Notes: generated by a model not told the origin, from the letters alone. DNA of 45,958 nucleotides from Sphingobacteriales bacterium (GCA_012270485.1 JAAXIF010000036.1:1-45958); one strand, 5' to 3'. Shown: positions 19,090 to 27,621, counted from the stretch's first letter. Translations and numbers: made by a program.

Positions 19090-20040
19090 ATGGCGGATAA
19101 TTTTACCATTGTAGTACATGGAGGTGCAGGAACCATTCTAAAAGAAGATATGACCCCTGAGTTGGAGAAAGCGTATCAGGAGGGACTTCAACAGGCTTTA
19201 GATGCCAGTTATGCAGTGCTTGAAAAAGGCGGTACGGCTGTAAATGCTGTGAAAGCAGCAATTGTAGTACTGGAAGATAATGTGTTGTTCAATGCCGGGC
19301 GGGGATCTGTGTTTACTAAAAAAGGATTACAAGAAATGGATGCTGCTATCATGGATGGTAGTGATTTGTCGGCCGGTGCTGTTGCTGCTGTTCGCAATAT
19401 TAGAAATCCGATAGAGTTGGCGACCGAAGTGATGCGCAATAGCAATCATGTTTTTTTAAGTGGAAAAGGGGCAAATGATTTTGCTATCAAACAAGGAATC
19501 AAATTGGAGCCTGATGAATACTTTTTCTCTCAGTTCCGTTATGATCAATGGAAAGCCATTCGTGATTCTGATAACTATTCATTAGATCATACCAATCATC
19601 AACTGGAAGAATTAATGCGGGATAAAAAATTCGGTACGGTGGGTGCTGTTGCTTGTGATGTTCATGGCAATATAGCCGGTGCTACTTCCACAGGGGGAAT
19701 GACCAATAAAAAATATGGTCGTATTGGAGATAGTCCTTTGATTGGTAGTGGTACTTATGCGAATAATAAAACCTGCGCTATCAGTTGTACCGGACATGGG
19801 GAAATGTTCATCAGAACCGTAGCTTCTTATGATGTCAGCTGTCTGATGGAGTACAAGGGATATAGCTTACAGGAAGCTATGGAAATTGTGGTACATGATA
19901 AACTCATGAAACTGCAAGGTGAAGGGGGAATGATTGGTGTAGATGCCAAGGGCAATGCGGCCATGGTTTTTAATAGTGCGGGCATGTATCGTGGGGTAAA
20001 AAATAGTGGCGGTAGAAATGAGGTTTTGATCTACAAATAA
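19090..20040 (+). CDS. Isoaspartyl peptidase / L-asparaginase (Ntn-hydrolase)
   Basis: I take the ATG at 19090 (MADNFTIVVHGGAGT), giving 316 residues; an ATG seven codons upstream is possible but poorly supported. The enzyme is made as a precursor that cleaves itself before the nucleophile Thr, here T183 in KKFGTVGAVACD. It then hydrolyses isoaspartyl dipeptides and asparagine. The family motifs HGGAG (10-14), FNAGRGSVF, and GATSTGGMTNKKYGRIGDSPLIGSG are all present. The protein has no signal peptide and should be cytoplasmic. It is followed by a terminator. Confidence 0.93.
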   Translation: MADNFTIVVHGGAGTILKEDMTPELEKAYQEGLQQALDASYAVLEKGGTAVNAVKAAIVVLEDNVLFNAGRGSVFTKKGLQEMDAAIMDGSDLSAGAVAAVRNIRNPIELATEVMRNSNHVFLSGKGANDFAIKQGIKLEPDEYFFSQFRYDQWKAIRDSDNYSLDHTNHQLEELMRDKKFGTVGAVACDVHGNIAGATSTGGMTNKKYGRIGDSPLIGSGTYANNKTCAISCTGHGEMFIRTVASYDVSCLMEYKGYSLQEAMEIVVHDKLMKLQGEGGMIGVDAKGNAAMVFNSAGMYRGVKNSGGRNEVLIYK

Positions 20041-20074
20041 TTATATTTGGTAAGACTGATGCACATGAGAAATA

Positions 20075-20104
20075 GAGGGGCTACATTTGTGGCTCCTTTT
20101 TTTT
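20075..20104 (+). terminator. Terminator after the asparaginase gene
   Basis: AGGGGCTACA and TGTGGCTCCT pair (with G-U pairs) around a short loop and are followed by eight Ts. It lies only 13 bp before ispD. Confidence 0.75.
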
Positions 20105-20116
20105 AACTGAAATGCC

Positions 20117-20785
20117 ATGCAAAAAATTGCAGTGATTGTAGCCGGTGGTACGGGACAAAGAATGGGTGCTTCTGTTCCCAAGCAATTTCTATTATTGAAT
20201 GGACAACCCATTCTATGGCATACACTGAATCGTTTTCTTTCGACTTGGCATGATCTTCGAATCATTTTAGTATTACCTGCAGAACACAAAGACCAGGGAC
20301 AAGCAATTATTCAATCTTTACATGCTACTGATAGGATCAAGATTACAGAGGGAGGAGATACCAGATTTCAATCTGTTAAAAATGGTTTATCGCTTATCCA
20401 TGAGCCATCGGTCGTATTTGTTCATGATGGTGTTCGTTGTTTGTTAAGCAGTGAGCTGATCAAAAGATGTTATGAGCAGACATTAGAAAAAGGTAGTGCC
20501 ATACCCGCCGTAGCAGCTACGGATAGTATCCGAATTGTAGAAGGGGAGGGGCATTATGTGGCTGATAGAAACCTGGTACGCATCATTCAAACACCCCAAA
20601 CTTTTCTTAGCGATCTATTATTACCGGCTTTTCAGCAATCTTATCAGGCGTCATTTACAGATGAAGCAACAGTAGTAGAAGCGGCAGATAAAAAGGTCTT
20701 TTTGATTGAAGGAGAATACACCAATATCAAAATTACCCGACCTGAAGACTTACAATTAGCAGAACAGATATTGCAGCGGTCTTAG
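20117..20785 (+). CDS. ispD: 2-C-methyl-D-erythritol 4-phosphate cytidylyltransferase
   Basis: This is IspD of the non-mevalonate isoprenoid pathway, which joins CTP and methylerythritol phosphate. The 222 residues start with VIVAGGTGQRMGASVPKQFL (CTP-binding loop, catalytic Lys at position 22). They also carry VFVHDGVRCLLS, VAATDSIRIVE, IIQTPQTF and the C-terminal EGEYTNIKITRPEDL. Length and motifs are normal. It ends 3 bp from the convergent FemAB-like gene, with no terminator between them. Confidence 0.95.
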   Translation: MQKIAVIVAGGTGQRMGASVPKQFLLLNGQPILWHTLNRFLSTWHDLRIILVLPAEHKDQGQAIIQSLHATDRIKITEGGDTRFQSVKNGLSLIHEPSVVFVHDGVRCLLSSELIKRCYEQTLEKGSAIPAVAATDSIRIVEGEGHYVADRNLVRIIQTPQTFLSDLLLPAFQQSYQASFTDEATVVEAADKKVFLIEGEYTNIKITRPEDLQLAEQILQRS

Positions 20786-20788
20786 TGA

Positions 20789-21688
20789 TCAGTGCCAGAT
20801 ATTTCTTCTGTAATGGAAATAGGGTTGAACATGCCCTCCGAATTTTTTATAAAAGGTTTTTACACCCGGCAGATCCGATCCTTCAAAATCAAATAGTAGA
20901 TTTCGGTTGCTATATTCTCTGAATATCTGGTCTAATAACCATGGGTTGCTATGTGTTTCTCGTCCTTCGGGAAAAGTAGTATTCAGTAAATGATACATTC
21001 TTCGCTGGTCTTTTAATAATAATGTATCCGATAAAATAGTACCATCAGGCTTCATTGCTGAGCGAATGATACAATCGCCTCTGCTTGCATAAAAGCGACA
21101 CAAATCATGTAATCTCTCAAAATGCTCTATTGATAAGTGAGGCATTCTAGATGCGTATTGCTGTTGATAGTTACGAATGGTGCCAGAGATTGACTGTTGT
21201 TTGGAGTACTGAAAACCTCCTTCCTGAATCTTGAGTAAGACTTGTTTTAAATCCGGATGATAGTCTTTATAGATGTCTAAATAATCCTTATTTAAATCAA
21301 TAATGAAATTCGTCCTGTTTTTGCAATGAAGCTCTGAAGCGAGTAAATGATTGGAAAAATTAAAATGGAGATCTCCATACCAAGCATAACTCCTTATCTT
21401 TTGTACCAACTCTTCGTGTAAAAAATTTAATAAAGAGGTATCGCCAATAAATCCCAATTGTTGAATAAAGGGGGGGATATAATAATACCGAAATCCATAT
21501 TTTCTTCTCCAGGGTAAAGGAATAATGGCTTCATAGTCGCCAATCACCAATCCGCTCCAATGATCGCATATTCGATCCAGATAATCATATTGAGCATAGA
21601 TCAATCCGTTGGAGTGCTTGGAAACGCAGGCATCCCATGCTTGTTGATTGATCACATGCGCTGAAAATATATGGATGGAATATTTCAC
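20789..21688 (-). CDS. FemAB/GNAT-like acyltransferase of unknown substrate
   Basis: The 299-residue protein has features of FemAB-like GNAT proteins. These are an N-terminal segment WDACVSKHSNGLIYAQYDYL, the middle part IIPLPWRRKYGFRYYYIPPFIQQLG, and the C-terminal LLFDFEGSDLPGVKTFYKKFGGHVQPYFHYRRN. The last part matches the end of the acyl-CoA or aminoacyl-tRNA binding fold. The reaction is unknown. It is the third gene of a minus-strand cluster (amidohydrolase, DUF2147, this gene) with a 1-bp gap to the DUF2147 gene, so it is very probably co-transcribed. Confidence 0.6.
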   Translation of the reverse strand: MKYSIHIFSAHVINQQAWDACVSKHSNGLIYAQYDYLDRICDHWSGLVIGDYEAIIPLPWRRKYGFRYYYIPPFIQQLGFIGDTSLLNFLHEELVQKIRSYAWYGDLHFNFSNHLLASELHCKNRTNFIIDLNKDYLDIYKDYHPDLKQVLLKIQEGGFQYSKQQSISGTIRNYQQQYASRMPHLSIEHFERLHDLCRFYASRGDCIIRSAMKPDGTILSDTLLLKDQRRMYHLLNTTFPEGRETHSNPWLLDQIFREYSNRNLLFDFEGSDLPGVKTFYKKFGGHVQPYFHYRRNIWH

Positions 21689-21689
21689 T

Positions 21690-22142
21690 TTACGGATTCA
21701 TACGTGTCCAGACCTCTGTCCTGCCCAACATCGAAATGCCGATATAACCACGCACGTTCAATGTTTTTGGATCCTTTAGTTTCATGTAACATTTGTAGTC
21801 TTTGCCATTCTGTGGATCGTAAATTCTACCTCCGGACCATTCACCATCATCATGTACAAAGTCGCGCAATATCACCAGTCCAATCAGAGGTTTGGTTTTT
21901 GCATTTTTATCAGGATTGTTGACATCTAATTTTGGTTTACCCTGTTCATCATTCGGCTCCTTCAGCCAAACCAATTTGCCATAATATTTATTGCCCTGCT
22001 TATACACTTGTATTTGCCCTTTACCTGAGGAGTTTAACCATATGCCTATAACAGCATCAGGATTATCGTTATTGTTTGTAAATCCCGTGATGGTCCATGT
22101 CATAATGACCAATATCAGACTCAACTGTTTGATGTATTTCAT
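21690..22142 (-). CDS. DUF2147-domain exported protein
   Basis: The 150-residue protein has a signal peptide (about residues 1-22) and then a single DUF2147 domain: IGIWLNSSGKGQIQVYKQGN, YYGKLVWLKEPND, GLVILRDFVHDDGEWSGGRI, YDPQNGKDYKCYMKL, LNVRGYIGISMLGRTEVWTR. The family forms small lipocalin-like barrels in the periplasm, and the function is unknown. It sits between and very close to the amidohydrolase (11 bp) and the FemAB-like gene (1 bp). Confidence 0.85.
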   Translation of the reverse strand: MKYIKQLSLILVIMTWTITGFTNNNDNPDAVIGIWLNSSGKGQIQVYKQGNKYYGKLVWLKEPNDEQGKPKLDVNNPDKNAKTKPLIGLVILRDFVHDDGEWSGGRIYDPQNGKDYKCYMKLKDPKTLNVRGYIGISMLGRTEVWTRMNP

Positions 22143-22153
22143 AGTAATACGAT

Positions 22154-23434
22154 TTATTTATTCAGATGAATACTTCCATCTTTCATGACGAATGAGATAT
22201 TTCTTACTGCTGATATATTCTCTATGGGATTTCCATCCACTGCAATAATATCAGCCAATAATCCGGTTTTTAATCGTCCAATCTGTTGTTTATATCCAAA
22301 TACATCTGCGTTCACAGAAGTGGCGCTTTTTAATACCTCTACAGGTTTCATGCCATATTCTACCATCAGCTCCATTTCACGGGCATTATCTCCATGAGGG
22401 AATACGCCTACGTCGCCACCAAAACAAATAGTAACACCTTTTTCTAACGCTAGTTTGAAACTTTTCTTCTTTTGAATAACCCTGTCGGTAGGAGGCATCG
22501 TCTTTTTATTCCATCCATTGTAACTGGCGCTGGCTTCCGGGGCACTTAAAGTTGCGCAGAGAGCTACCTTGTTGCGGATCATGATATCATACACTTCTGA
22601 AGAACCATAATCGCCATGTTCAATAGTAGACACGCCCGCATCGGCCGCTCTTCTCATGCCTTCTTCTGTACTGGCATGAGCCACTACTTGTCTACCACTG
22701 CTGTTGACAACCGATACCAAGGTTTTTAACTCTTCTAATGTGAAGGTAGGTTGCGGGCTATCATCCAATCCCCATCTGTAGTCTGCATACACTTTGATCA
22801 GGTCTGCACCATTTCCAATCTGAGTCCTTGCTTCCCTTGTCAATCCCTCAACGCCATCCGCTTCTGCAGCGCCTTTAATCGTGTGATGGGAATTGTTTTC
22901 AAGTTTGGGCCCATAGCTGCCGGTGGCAACGATGGCTTTGGTGGCAATGATCATTCTTGGACCCGGGATGATATTTTTTGCAATGGCATTTTTTAGTCCA
23001 ACATCCGCATAACCAGCACCCTCTGTTCCCAAGTCTCTAACGGTGGTAAAACCTGCCATTAAGGTTGCTTTGGCATGTGTAACCGCCCTTACAATCCTTT
23101 CTGCTTCTGACTCATACAAGACCTGATTATTCCAGTTGGTCTCATTATAAGCATGAAGCAGCAGGTGAGAATGGCCTTCGATGAGCCCGGGTAGCAGGGT
23201 TTTTCCTTTTAGATCAATCCTTTTTAAAGGGGTTTTGGATGATAATGTGGAAGCCTCGCCCACGGCTACAATCTTGTTTTGGTACACCAGAATACCCCAT
23301 CCGGTATGCATTTCTTCGCCGTCAAAAAGACGATCAGCTTGAATGAGTAGGAAACTATCCTTGGGATTCGCTAAAATACCGGCTGGAAAGACGAATAGCA
23401 GGATTAATATTTTAAATATGGCTTGTTTGTTCAT
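22154..23434 (-). CDS. Exported metal-dependent amidohydrolase
   Basis: I choose the ATG at 23434 (MNKQAIFKILILLFVFPAGI), which begins a signal peptide and gives 426 residues. The open frame extends upstream to 23539 but would run into the trp leader. The protein belongs to the imidazolonepropionase/aryldialkylphosphatase-like amidohydrolases. Metal motif HSH is at 88-90 (LPGLIEGHSHLL), the probable carboxylated Lys is in GADLIKVYADY, His residues are in VVAHAST and TIEHGDYG, and the catalytic Asp is in CFGGDVGVF. Relatives hydrolyse cyclic amides or Xaa-Pro/Xaa-Arg dipeptides; the substrate is unknown. It heads a minus-strand operon divergent from trp. Confidence 0.85.
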   Translation of the reverse strand: MNKQAIFKILILLFVFPAGILANPKDSFLLIQADRLFDGEEMHTGWGILVYQNKIVAVGEASTLSSKTPLKRIDLKGKTLLPGLIEGHSHLLLHAYNETNWNNQVLYESEAERIVRAVTHAKATLMAGFTTVRDLGTEGAGYADVGLKNAIAKNIIPGPRMIIATKAIVATGSYGPKLENNSHHTIKGAAEADGVEGLTREARTQIGNGADLIKVYADYRWGLDDSPQPTFTLEELKTLVSVVNSSGRQVVAHASTEEGMRRAADAGVSTIEHGDYGSSEVYDIMIRNKVALCATLSAPEASASYNGWNKKTMPPTDRVIQKKKSFKLALEKGVTICFGGDVGVFPHGDNAREMELMVEYGMKPVEVLKSATSVNADVFGYKQQIGRLKTGLLADIIAVDGNPIENISAVRNISFVMKDGSIHLNK

Positions 23435-23483
23435 CCGATTGGGCTTTACATGGAAAGTAACCCAGACAAAGGGTAAAAAAAAA

Positions 23484-23515
23484 TTTGTTTGTCTAAGTTG
23501 TCCGCCCCATTTTTG
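23484..23515 (+). promoter_or_regulatory. Probable promoter of the trp-his operon
   Basis: TTTG at 23484-23487, a 20-nt spacer and CATTTTTG at 23508-23515 fit the Bacteroidota consensus with one mismatch in the -7 box. Transcription would start around 23521-23523, so the leader peptide ATG at 23523 would be at or almost at the 5' end of the RNA. Confidence 0.5.
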
Positions 23516-23522
23516 CATCAGA

Positions 23523-23582
23523 ATGAAAAGAACAATCAATATTCAGTGGTGGTGGCATACAAACTCCAATCGGGGAATGTAG
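23523..23582 (+). CDS. trpL: trp operon leader peptide with three consecutive Trp codons
   Basis: A 19-codon frame encodes MKRTINIQWWWHTNSNRGM. Its TGG TGG TGG run is at 23547-23555. It precedes a terminator hairpin (23617-23645) and trpE (23685), the classical layout of a ribosome-mediated trp attenuator. The codons after Trp, 23570-23575 (TCGGGG), are complementary to the left arm of the terminator (CCCCGA, 23619-23624). A ribosome stalled at Trp codons would thus free an antiterminator, while one reaching the stop would cover it. The peptide itself needs no function. A computationally predicted Bacteroid-trp RNA motif is known to me from the literature; whether this site matches it was not tested. 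Confidence 0.85.
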   Translation: MKRTINIQWWWHTNSNRGM

Positions 23583-23624
23583 TGGCGTTGCCAATACTGT
23601 ATGAATCATATTCAGAAACCCCGA
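23570..23624 (+). promoter_or_regulatory. Antiterminator pairing of the trp attenuator
   Basis: TCGGGG (23570-23575) can pair with CCCCGA (23619-23624), which is exclusive with the terminator stem. Between them, small hairpins are possible (TGGC/GCCA at 23583-23593; TGAAT/ATTCA at 23602-23614). TGGCA at the last Trp codon (23553-23557) can also pair with TGCCA at 23589-23593, a possible 1:2-type helix. Confidence 0.6.
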
Positions 23625-23645
23625 CAGTAATTGTCGGGGTTTTTT
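23617..23645 (+). terminator. Intrinsic terminator of the trp leader (attenuator)
   Basis: A perfect stem AACCCCGACA / TGTCGGGGTT with a 5-nt loop is followed by a T-run. It lies between the leader peptide and trpE, with no other upstream gene on this strand to terminate. Confidence 0.92.
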
Positions 23646-23684
23646 GTTGGATAGCTCCGGAGTAACCGGAATAAAAAGGAAAAG

Positions 23685-25106
23685 ATGAAAAAGATAATCG
23701 TTCAGACGCAGGCTAAGAGAATGCTGGCAGATGTATTTACACCGGTAGGTATCTACCTGCGCATCAGGGATCGTTTTAGGGATACTATTTTGTTGGAGAG
23801 CACAGATCACCATGCAGCGGAGAACAGCTATTCATTTATTTGTATCAATGCGATTGCCGGTGCTGAAATCAAAACCGGTGAAACCATGGAATGTAAACTT
23901 CCGGCCCAGCAACCGGAAAAAATGAGTATCCAAGACAAAGCATCGGTTCCCACTAAACTTTGGGATTTCATGCAGCGATTTGATATTCAAAAACCGGCTG
24001 AAAAGGAAGCGCAATTTGCACAAGGGTTATTCGGCTATACTTGCTTTGATGCTGTACAGTTTTTCGATACGATCTCTTTACCCAAAACCCTGAAAGCAGA
24101 ACAAATGATTCCATTGATGCGGTATCGTTTGTATCAATATGTTATCGTATTCAATCATTATAAAGATGAATTATTGATTTGTGAAAATAAAATAGCAGGT
24201 ATTGAATCTGAGATACAAGTAGTAGAATCTTTGATCAGAAGTAAAGATGTGCCTGTATATCCATTCCGTTCAAAAGGAGCAGAAGTATCCAATCTTACCG
24301 ATAAGGCATACAAGGAAATGGTGCAGCAAGGAATACAAAGTTGTATGCGTGGGGATGTATTTCAGATTGTACTTAGCAGAAGATTTCAACAATCATTTAC
24401 CGGTGATGAGTTTAATGTGTATAGAGCGCTAAGGAGTGTGAATCCGTCTCCATATCTCTTCTTTTTCGACTATGGTGAATATAAATTGATAGGGTCTTCT
24501 CCTGAAGCACAATTGGTTATTCAAAACGGGAAAGCCATTGTACATCCTATTGCAGGTACATTCAAAAGAACAGGTGATGATGAAACAGATCAACGCATGG
24601 CAGAGCAACTATTAAAAGATGCCAAAGAAAATGCAGAGCATGTGATGTTGGTAGATCTGGCAAGAAATGATCTTAGCAGAGCTTGCACCGATGTGGAAGT
24701 GAGTCATTACAGGCAAGTACAATACTATAGTCATGTGATCCATTTGGTGAGTGAAGTGGTTGGTAAAGTGCCTTCAGGGTATAATCCCTTTCAATTAATG
24801 GCACAAACATTTCCTGCTGGCACCTTAAGCGGTGCTCCCAAGTTTAAGGCAATGGAATTGATCGATGACTATGAACCAACAGCAAGATCTTATTATGGAG
24901 GTGCAATTGGATTTATGGGATTTGATGGTAGTTGTAATCATGCCATCATGATCCGTACTTTTTTAAGTAAGAATAATACACTGTACTATCAGGCAGGAGC
25001 AGGAGTGGTGGCAGCATCCAAACCGGAAAGTGAGTTGCAGGAAGTGAACAATAAGCTCGGTGCTTTGAAAAAAGCGATTGAGATAGCGGAGGAGGTAGGG
25101 GGATGA
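23685..25106 (+). CDS. trpE: Anthranilate synthase component I
   Basis: This is the chorismate-converting subunit of anthranilate synthase, 473 residues. The Trp feedback site LLES is at 36-39, with Ser residues about ten positions later. The chorismate-binding core has GDVFQIVLSRRF, HPIAGTFKRTGDD, HVMLVDLARNDLSRAC, FPAGTLSGAPKFKAMELIDD and YQAGAGVVAASKPESE. It works with TrpG, which supplies ammonia. It is the first structural gene after the attenuator, so it looks controlled both by attenuation and by feedback inhibition. The spacer to trpG carries a word array. Confidence 0.96.
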   Translation: MKKIIVQTQAKRMLADVFTPVGIYLRIRDRFRDTILLESTDHHAAENSYSFICINAIAGAEIKTGETMECKLPAQQPEKMSIQDKASVPTKLWDFMQRFDIQKPAEKEAQFAQGLFGYTCFDAVQFFDTISLPKTLKAEQMIPLMRYRLYQYVIVFNHYKDELLICENKIAGIESEIQVVESLIRSKDVPVYPFRSKGAEVSNLTDKAYKEMVQQGIQSCMRGDVFQIVLSRRFQQSFTGDEFNVYRALRSVNPSPYLFFFDYGEYKLIGSSPEAQLVIQNGKAIVHPIAGTFKRTGDDETDQRMAEQLLKDAKENAEHVMLVDLARNDLSRACTDVEVSHYRQVQYYSHVIHLVSEVVGKVPSGYNPFQLMAQTFPAGTLSGAPKFKAMELIDDYEPTARSYYGGAIGFMGFDGSCNHAIMIRTFLSKNNTLYYQAGAGVVAASKPESELQEVNNKLGALKKAIEIAEEVGG

Positions 25107-25222
25107 AATTTAAAATTCAAAAGTCAAAAGTCAAAAGTGAAAGGTGTGCACAGGACTCCTTTGGAGAAAAGTGAGACAATAAATCATAAAATCAAGAAAT
25201 CAAGAAATCAAAGATCAAAAGT
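25107..25222. repeat. Word array in the trpE-trpG spacer
   Basis: Imperfect copies of AAAAGTC/AAAAGTG occur at about 25117-25145, and ATCAAGAAATCAAGAAATCA at about 25190-25210. The array ends directly at the presumed GTG start of trpG. The same word type is found at 18884-18912 and 38404-38440. Confidence 0.65.
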
Positions 25223-25805
25223 GAAACTACTGGTATTCGATAATTACGATTCATTTACTTATAACCTGGTACATCTTGTTGAAAAGATTTTAGGGGATAA
25301 AGTTACTGTGTGTAGAAACGATCAGATTGATTTGGATGCGGTTGATGCATTTGATAAGATCATTTTATCGCCCGGTCCGGGTATTCCATCGGAAGCAGGC
25401 TTGTTGTTGCCTTTGATCAAAGCATATGCACCTAAGAAATCTATATTGGGTGTCTGTTTAGGACATCAGGCCATTGGGGAAGCTTTTGGGGGTAAGTTGA
25501 TCAATCTAACTACGGTTTATCACGGATTAGCAACGCCGATTCAATTACAAAGAGCCGGTAATCAACAACGTGATAATGATGTCTTTCAAGGATTTGATGA
25601 TGAATTGATCGTTGGACGTTACCATAGTTGGGTGGTTAGTGATGAAGTATTTCCGGATGAGCTTGAAGTGACGGCTAAAGATGACAATGATTATATCATG
25701 GCGTTAAGACATAAAACATATGATGTACAGGGAGTACAGTTTCATCCTGAAAGTGTACTTACTCCTGATGGAGAAAAGATATTGCGTAACTGGTTAAAAA
25801 AATGA
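25221..25805 (+). CDS. trpG: Anthranilate synthase component II (glutamine amidotransferase)
   Basis: I place the start at GTG 25221 (VKLLVFDNYDSFTYNLVHL), giving 194 residues, the usual TrpG length. The ATG at 25137 would add 28 residues encoded by the word array. The class I amidotransferase triad is visible: Cys79 in ILGVCLGHQAIGE, and His175 and Glu177 in VQFHPESVLTPDG. The oxyanion motif SPGPGIP is also there. It releases ammonia from glutamine for TrpE. It may also serve p-aminobenzoate synthesis, as in other bacteria with one TrpG-type protein. trpD follows after 27 bp. Confidence 0.93.
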   Translation: MKLLVFDNYDSFTYNLVHLVEKILGDKVTVCRNDQIDLDAVDAFDKIILSPGPGIPSEAGLLLPLIKAYAPKKSILGVCLGHQAIGEAFGGKLINLTTVYHGLATPIQLQRAGNQQRDNDVFQGFDDELIVGRYHSWVVSDEVFPDELEVTAKDDNDYIMALRHKTYDVQGVQFHPESVLTPDGEKILRNWLKK

Positions 25806-25832
25806 TGGGTAAAGTATACCAATGAAAACAAT

Positions 25833-26825
25833 ATGAAAAAGATATTACAATACTTATTTGAACATAAAACCTTTAGTCGTGAAAAGGCTAAAGAGATCTT
25901 ACTGCAAATGTCTTCCGGACAATTCAATGATGCGGAGATTGCTTCTTTTATTACCGTATTTCTCATGAGAAGTATTACGATTGAAGAATTACAGGGTTTT
26001 AGAGATGCATTACTGGAATTATGTGTTCCGGTAGATATGAAAGGTCGAGCTGTTATGGATATTGTTGGAACCGGTGGAGATGGAAAAAATACGTTTAATA
26101 TTTCTACTTTGTCTTGTTTCATTGTAGCAGGTGCCGGACAACAGGTTGCCAAGCATGGTAATTATGGAGCTTCTTCTGTAAGTGGGGCATCGAATGTGAT
26201 GGAACAGTTGGGTTATCGTTTTAAAAATAATGTAGATGAATTGAATAAAGAATTGGATCAAACCAATATCTGTTTTCTGCATGCTCCATTTTTTCATCCG
26301 GCATTAAAAGTAGTAGCACCTATTCGTAAGCAACTGGGTGTACGAACGTTTTTCAATATGCTGGGACCTATGGTGAATCCGGCGGCACCTGCTTATCAAT
26401 TGGTAGGAGTGTATAACTTGGAAATGGCTCGTATTTATAATTATCTCTTACAGGAAACAGGGAAAGCTTTTACGGTGATTCATAGTTTGGATGGCTATGA
26501 TGAGATATCCTTGACCAATGACACCAAAGTGATCACCAATGAAGGAGAAAAAATTCTGACACCGGAGCAGTTGGGTAAAAGAATGGTAATGCCCGAAGAT
26601 ATTTATGGGGGAAATACAGCAGAAGAAGCAGCGCGTTTATTTGTAAAGATCATCAAGGGGGAAGGAAGTTGGGCACAGAATGCAGTGGTGTTAGCCAATG
26701 CTGCGATGGCATTGTTCGGAACTGGTAAATATACTAGTTATGATGATGCTTATGCTGCTGCTGTAGAGAGTTTGGAAAGTAAAAAAGCCTATCAAACATT
26801 AGAACAACTGATCAACCTGCAATAA
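25833..26825 (+). CDS. trpD: Anthranilate phosphoribosyltransferase
   Basis: This enzyme transfers the phosphoribosyl group from PRPP to anthranilate. The 330-residue protein carries the PRPP-binding glycine loop GTGGDGKNTFN (79-89) and the anthranilate-site segments KHGNYGASSVSGASNVMEQLG and FFHPALKVVAPIRKQLGVRT. It also carries FNMLGPMVNPA, all typical of TrpD. There is no fused TrpG domain. It is the third gene of the operon, with 1 bp to trpC. Confidence 0.96.
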   Translation: MKKILQYLFEHKTFSREKAKEILLQMSSGQFNDAEIASFITVFLMRSITIEELQGFRDALLELCVPVDMKGRAVMDIVGTGGDGKNTFNISTLSCFIVAGAGQQVAKHGNYGASSVSGASNVMEQLGYRFKNNVDELNKELDQTNICFLHAPFFHPALKVVAPIRKQLGVRTFFNMLGPMVNPAAPAYQLVGVYNLEMARIYNYLLQETGKAFTVIHSLDGYDEISLTNDTKVITNEGEKILTPEQLGKRMVMPEDIYGGNTAEEAARLFVKIIKGEGSWAQNAVVLANAAMALFGTGKYTSYDDAYAAAVESLESKKAYQTLEQLINLQ

Positions 26826-26826
26826 C

Positions 26827-27621
26827 ATGAACATATTAGACACCATTGTTGCAAAGAAAAAAATAGAAGTAGCAGCTGCAAAAGAGCGCATATCTGTTGA
26901 AGCATTGACAGAACAAGCTTTATTTTCCAGAAGCACCTATTCGCTTTGTGACTTTTTGCAAGATGAAAAGCGTACAGGCATTATTGCAGAGTTTAAAAGG
27001 AAATCGCCTTCAAAAGGTATTATTAATGCTACTGCTGAGGTAGAAGAGGTAACCACTGCTTATGCAGCTACCGCATCGGGTATTTCTGTATTAACGGATA
27101 CTGATTTTTTTGGGGGTAGTCAGGACGATCTTAAAAAAGCGCGTATTCAACAAGTGCCCATACTGCGTAAAGATTTTATGATTGATGCATATCAAGTGTA
27201 TGAAGCCAAAGCTATGGGTGCAGATGTGATTCTTCTGATTGCAGCCTGTCTTACGCCGGATGAAGTCAATCAATTGGGAGCCTGTGCAAAAGGATTGGGG
27301 ATGGAAGTGTTATTGGAAATACATGATGAAACAGAATTGATGCATATCAGTGATATGGTGGATATGGTAGGTGTGAACAATAGGAATCTAAAGACTTTTG
27401 AGGTAGATATCAATACCTCTTTGCGATTGATTGAACAGATTCCTGCCGGTAAGCCTGCAATTGCAGAAAGTGGCATCAGTAATGTGGATACAATCGTAAC
27501 TTTACGCAAAGCCGGATTCACCGGTTTTTTGATTGGGGAAAATTTTATGAAAGAACCCCAACCTTCGGTTGCTTTTGCTGATTTTATCGATCAACTAAAA
27601 GCAAAGCAAAATGCGTATTAA
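26827..27621 (+). CDS. trpC: Indole-3-glycerol-phosphate synthase
   Basis: This is a 264-residue TIM-barrel enzyme that closes the indole ring. Active-site residues are in IAEFKRKSPSKG (Glu55, Lys57, 54-64), in LRKDFMID, in VGVNNRNLKTF and in AESGI; phosphate binding is in GFLIGENFM. It is not fused to TrpF, unlike in E. coli. The end overlaps the start of trpF by 11 nt, which suggests translational coupling. Confidence 0.96.
   Translation: MNILDTIVAKKKIEVAAAKERISVEALTEQALFSRSTYSLCDFLQDEKRTGIIAEFKRKSPSKGIINATAEVEEVTTAYAATASGISVLTDTDFFGGSQDDLKKARIQQVPILRKDFMIDAYQVYEAKAMGADVILLIAACLTPDEVNQLGACAKGLGMEVLLEIHDETELMHISDMVDMVGVNNRNLKTFEVDINTSLRLIEQIPAGKPAIAESGISNVDTIVTLRKAGFTGFLIGENFMKEPQPSVAFADFIDQLKAKQNAY

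Noticed and set aside
20042..20049. TATATTTG as ispD promoter
   Set aside because: The -7 box fits, but no TTTG lies at the right spacing and the transcript would run straight into the terminator at 20075-20104.
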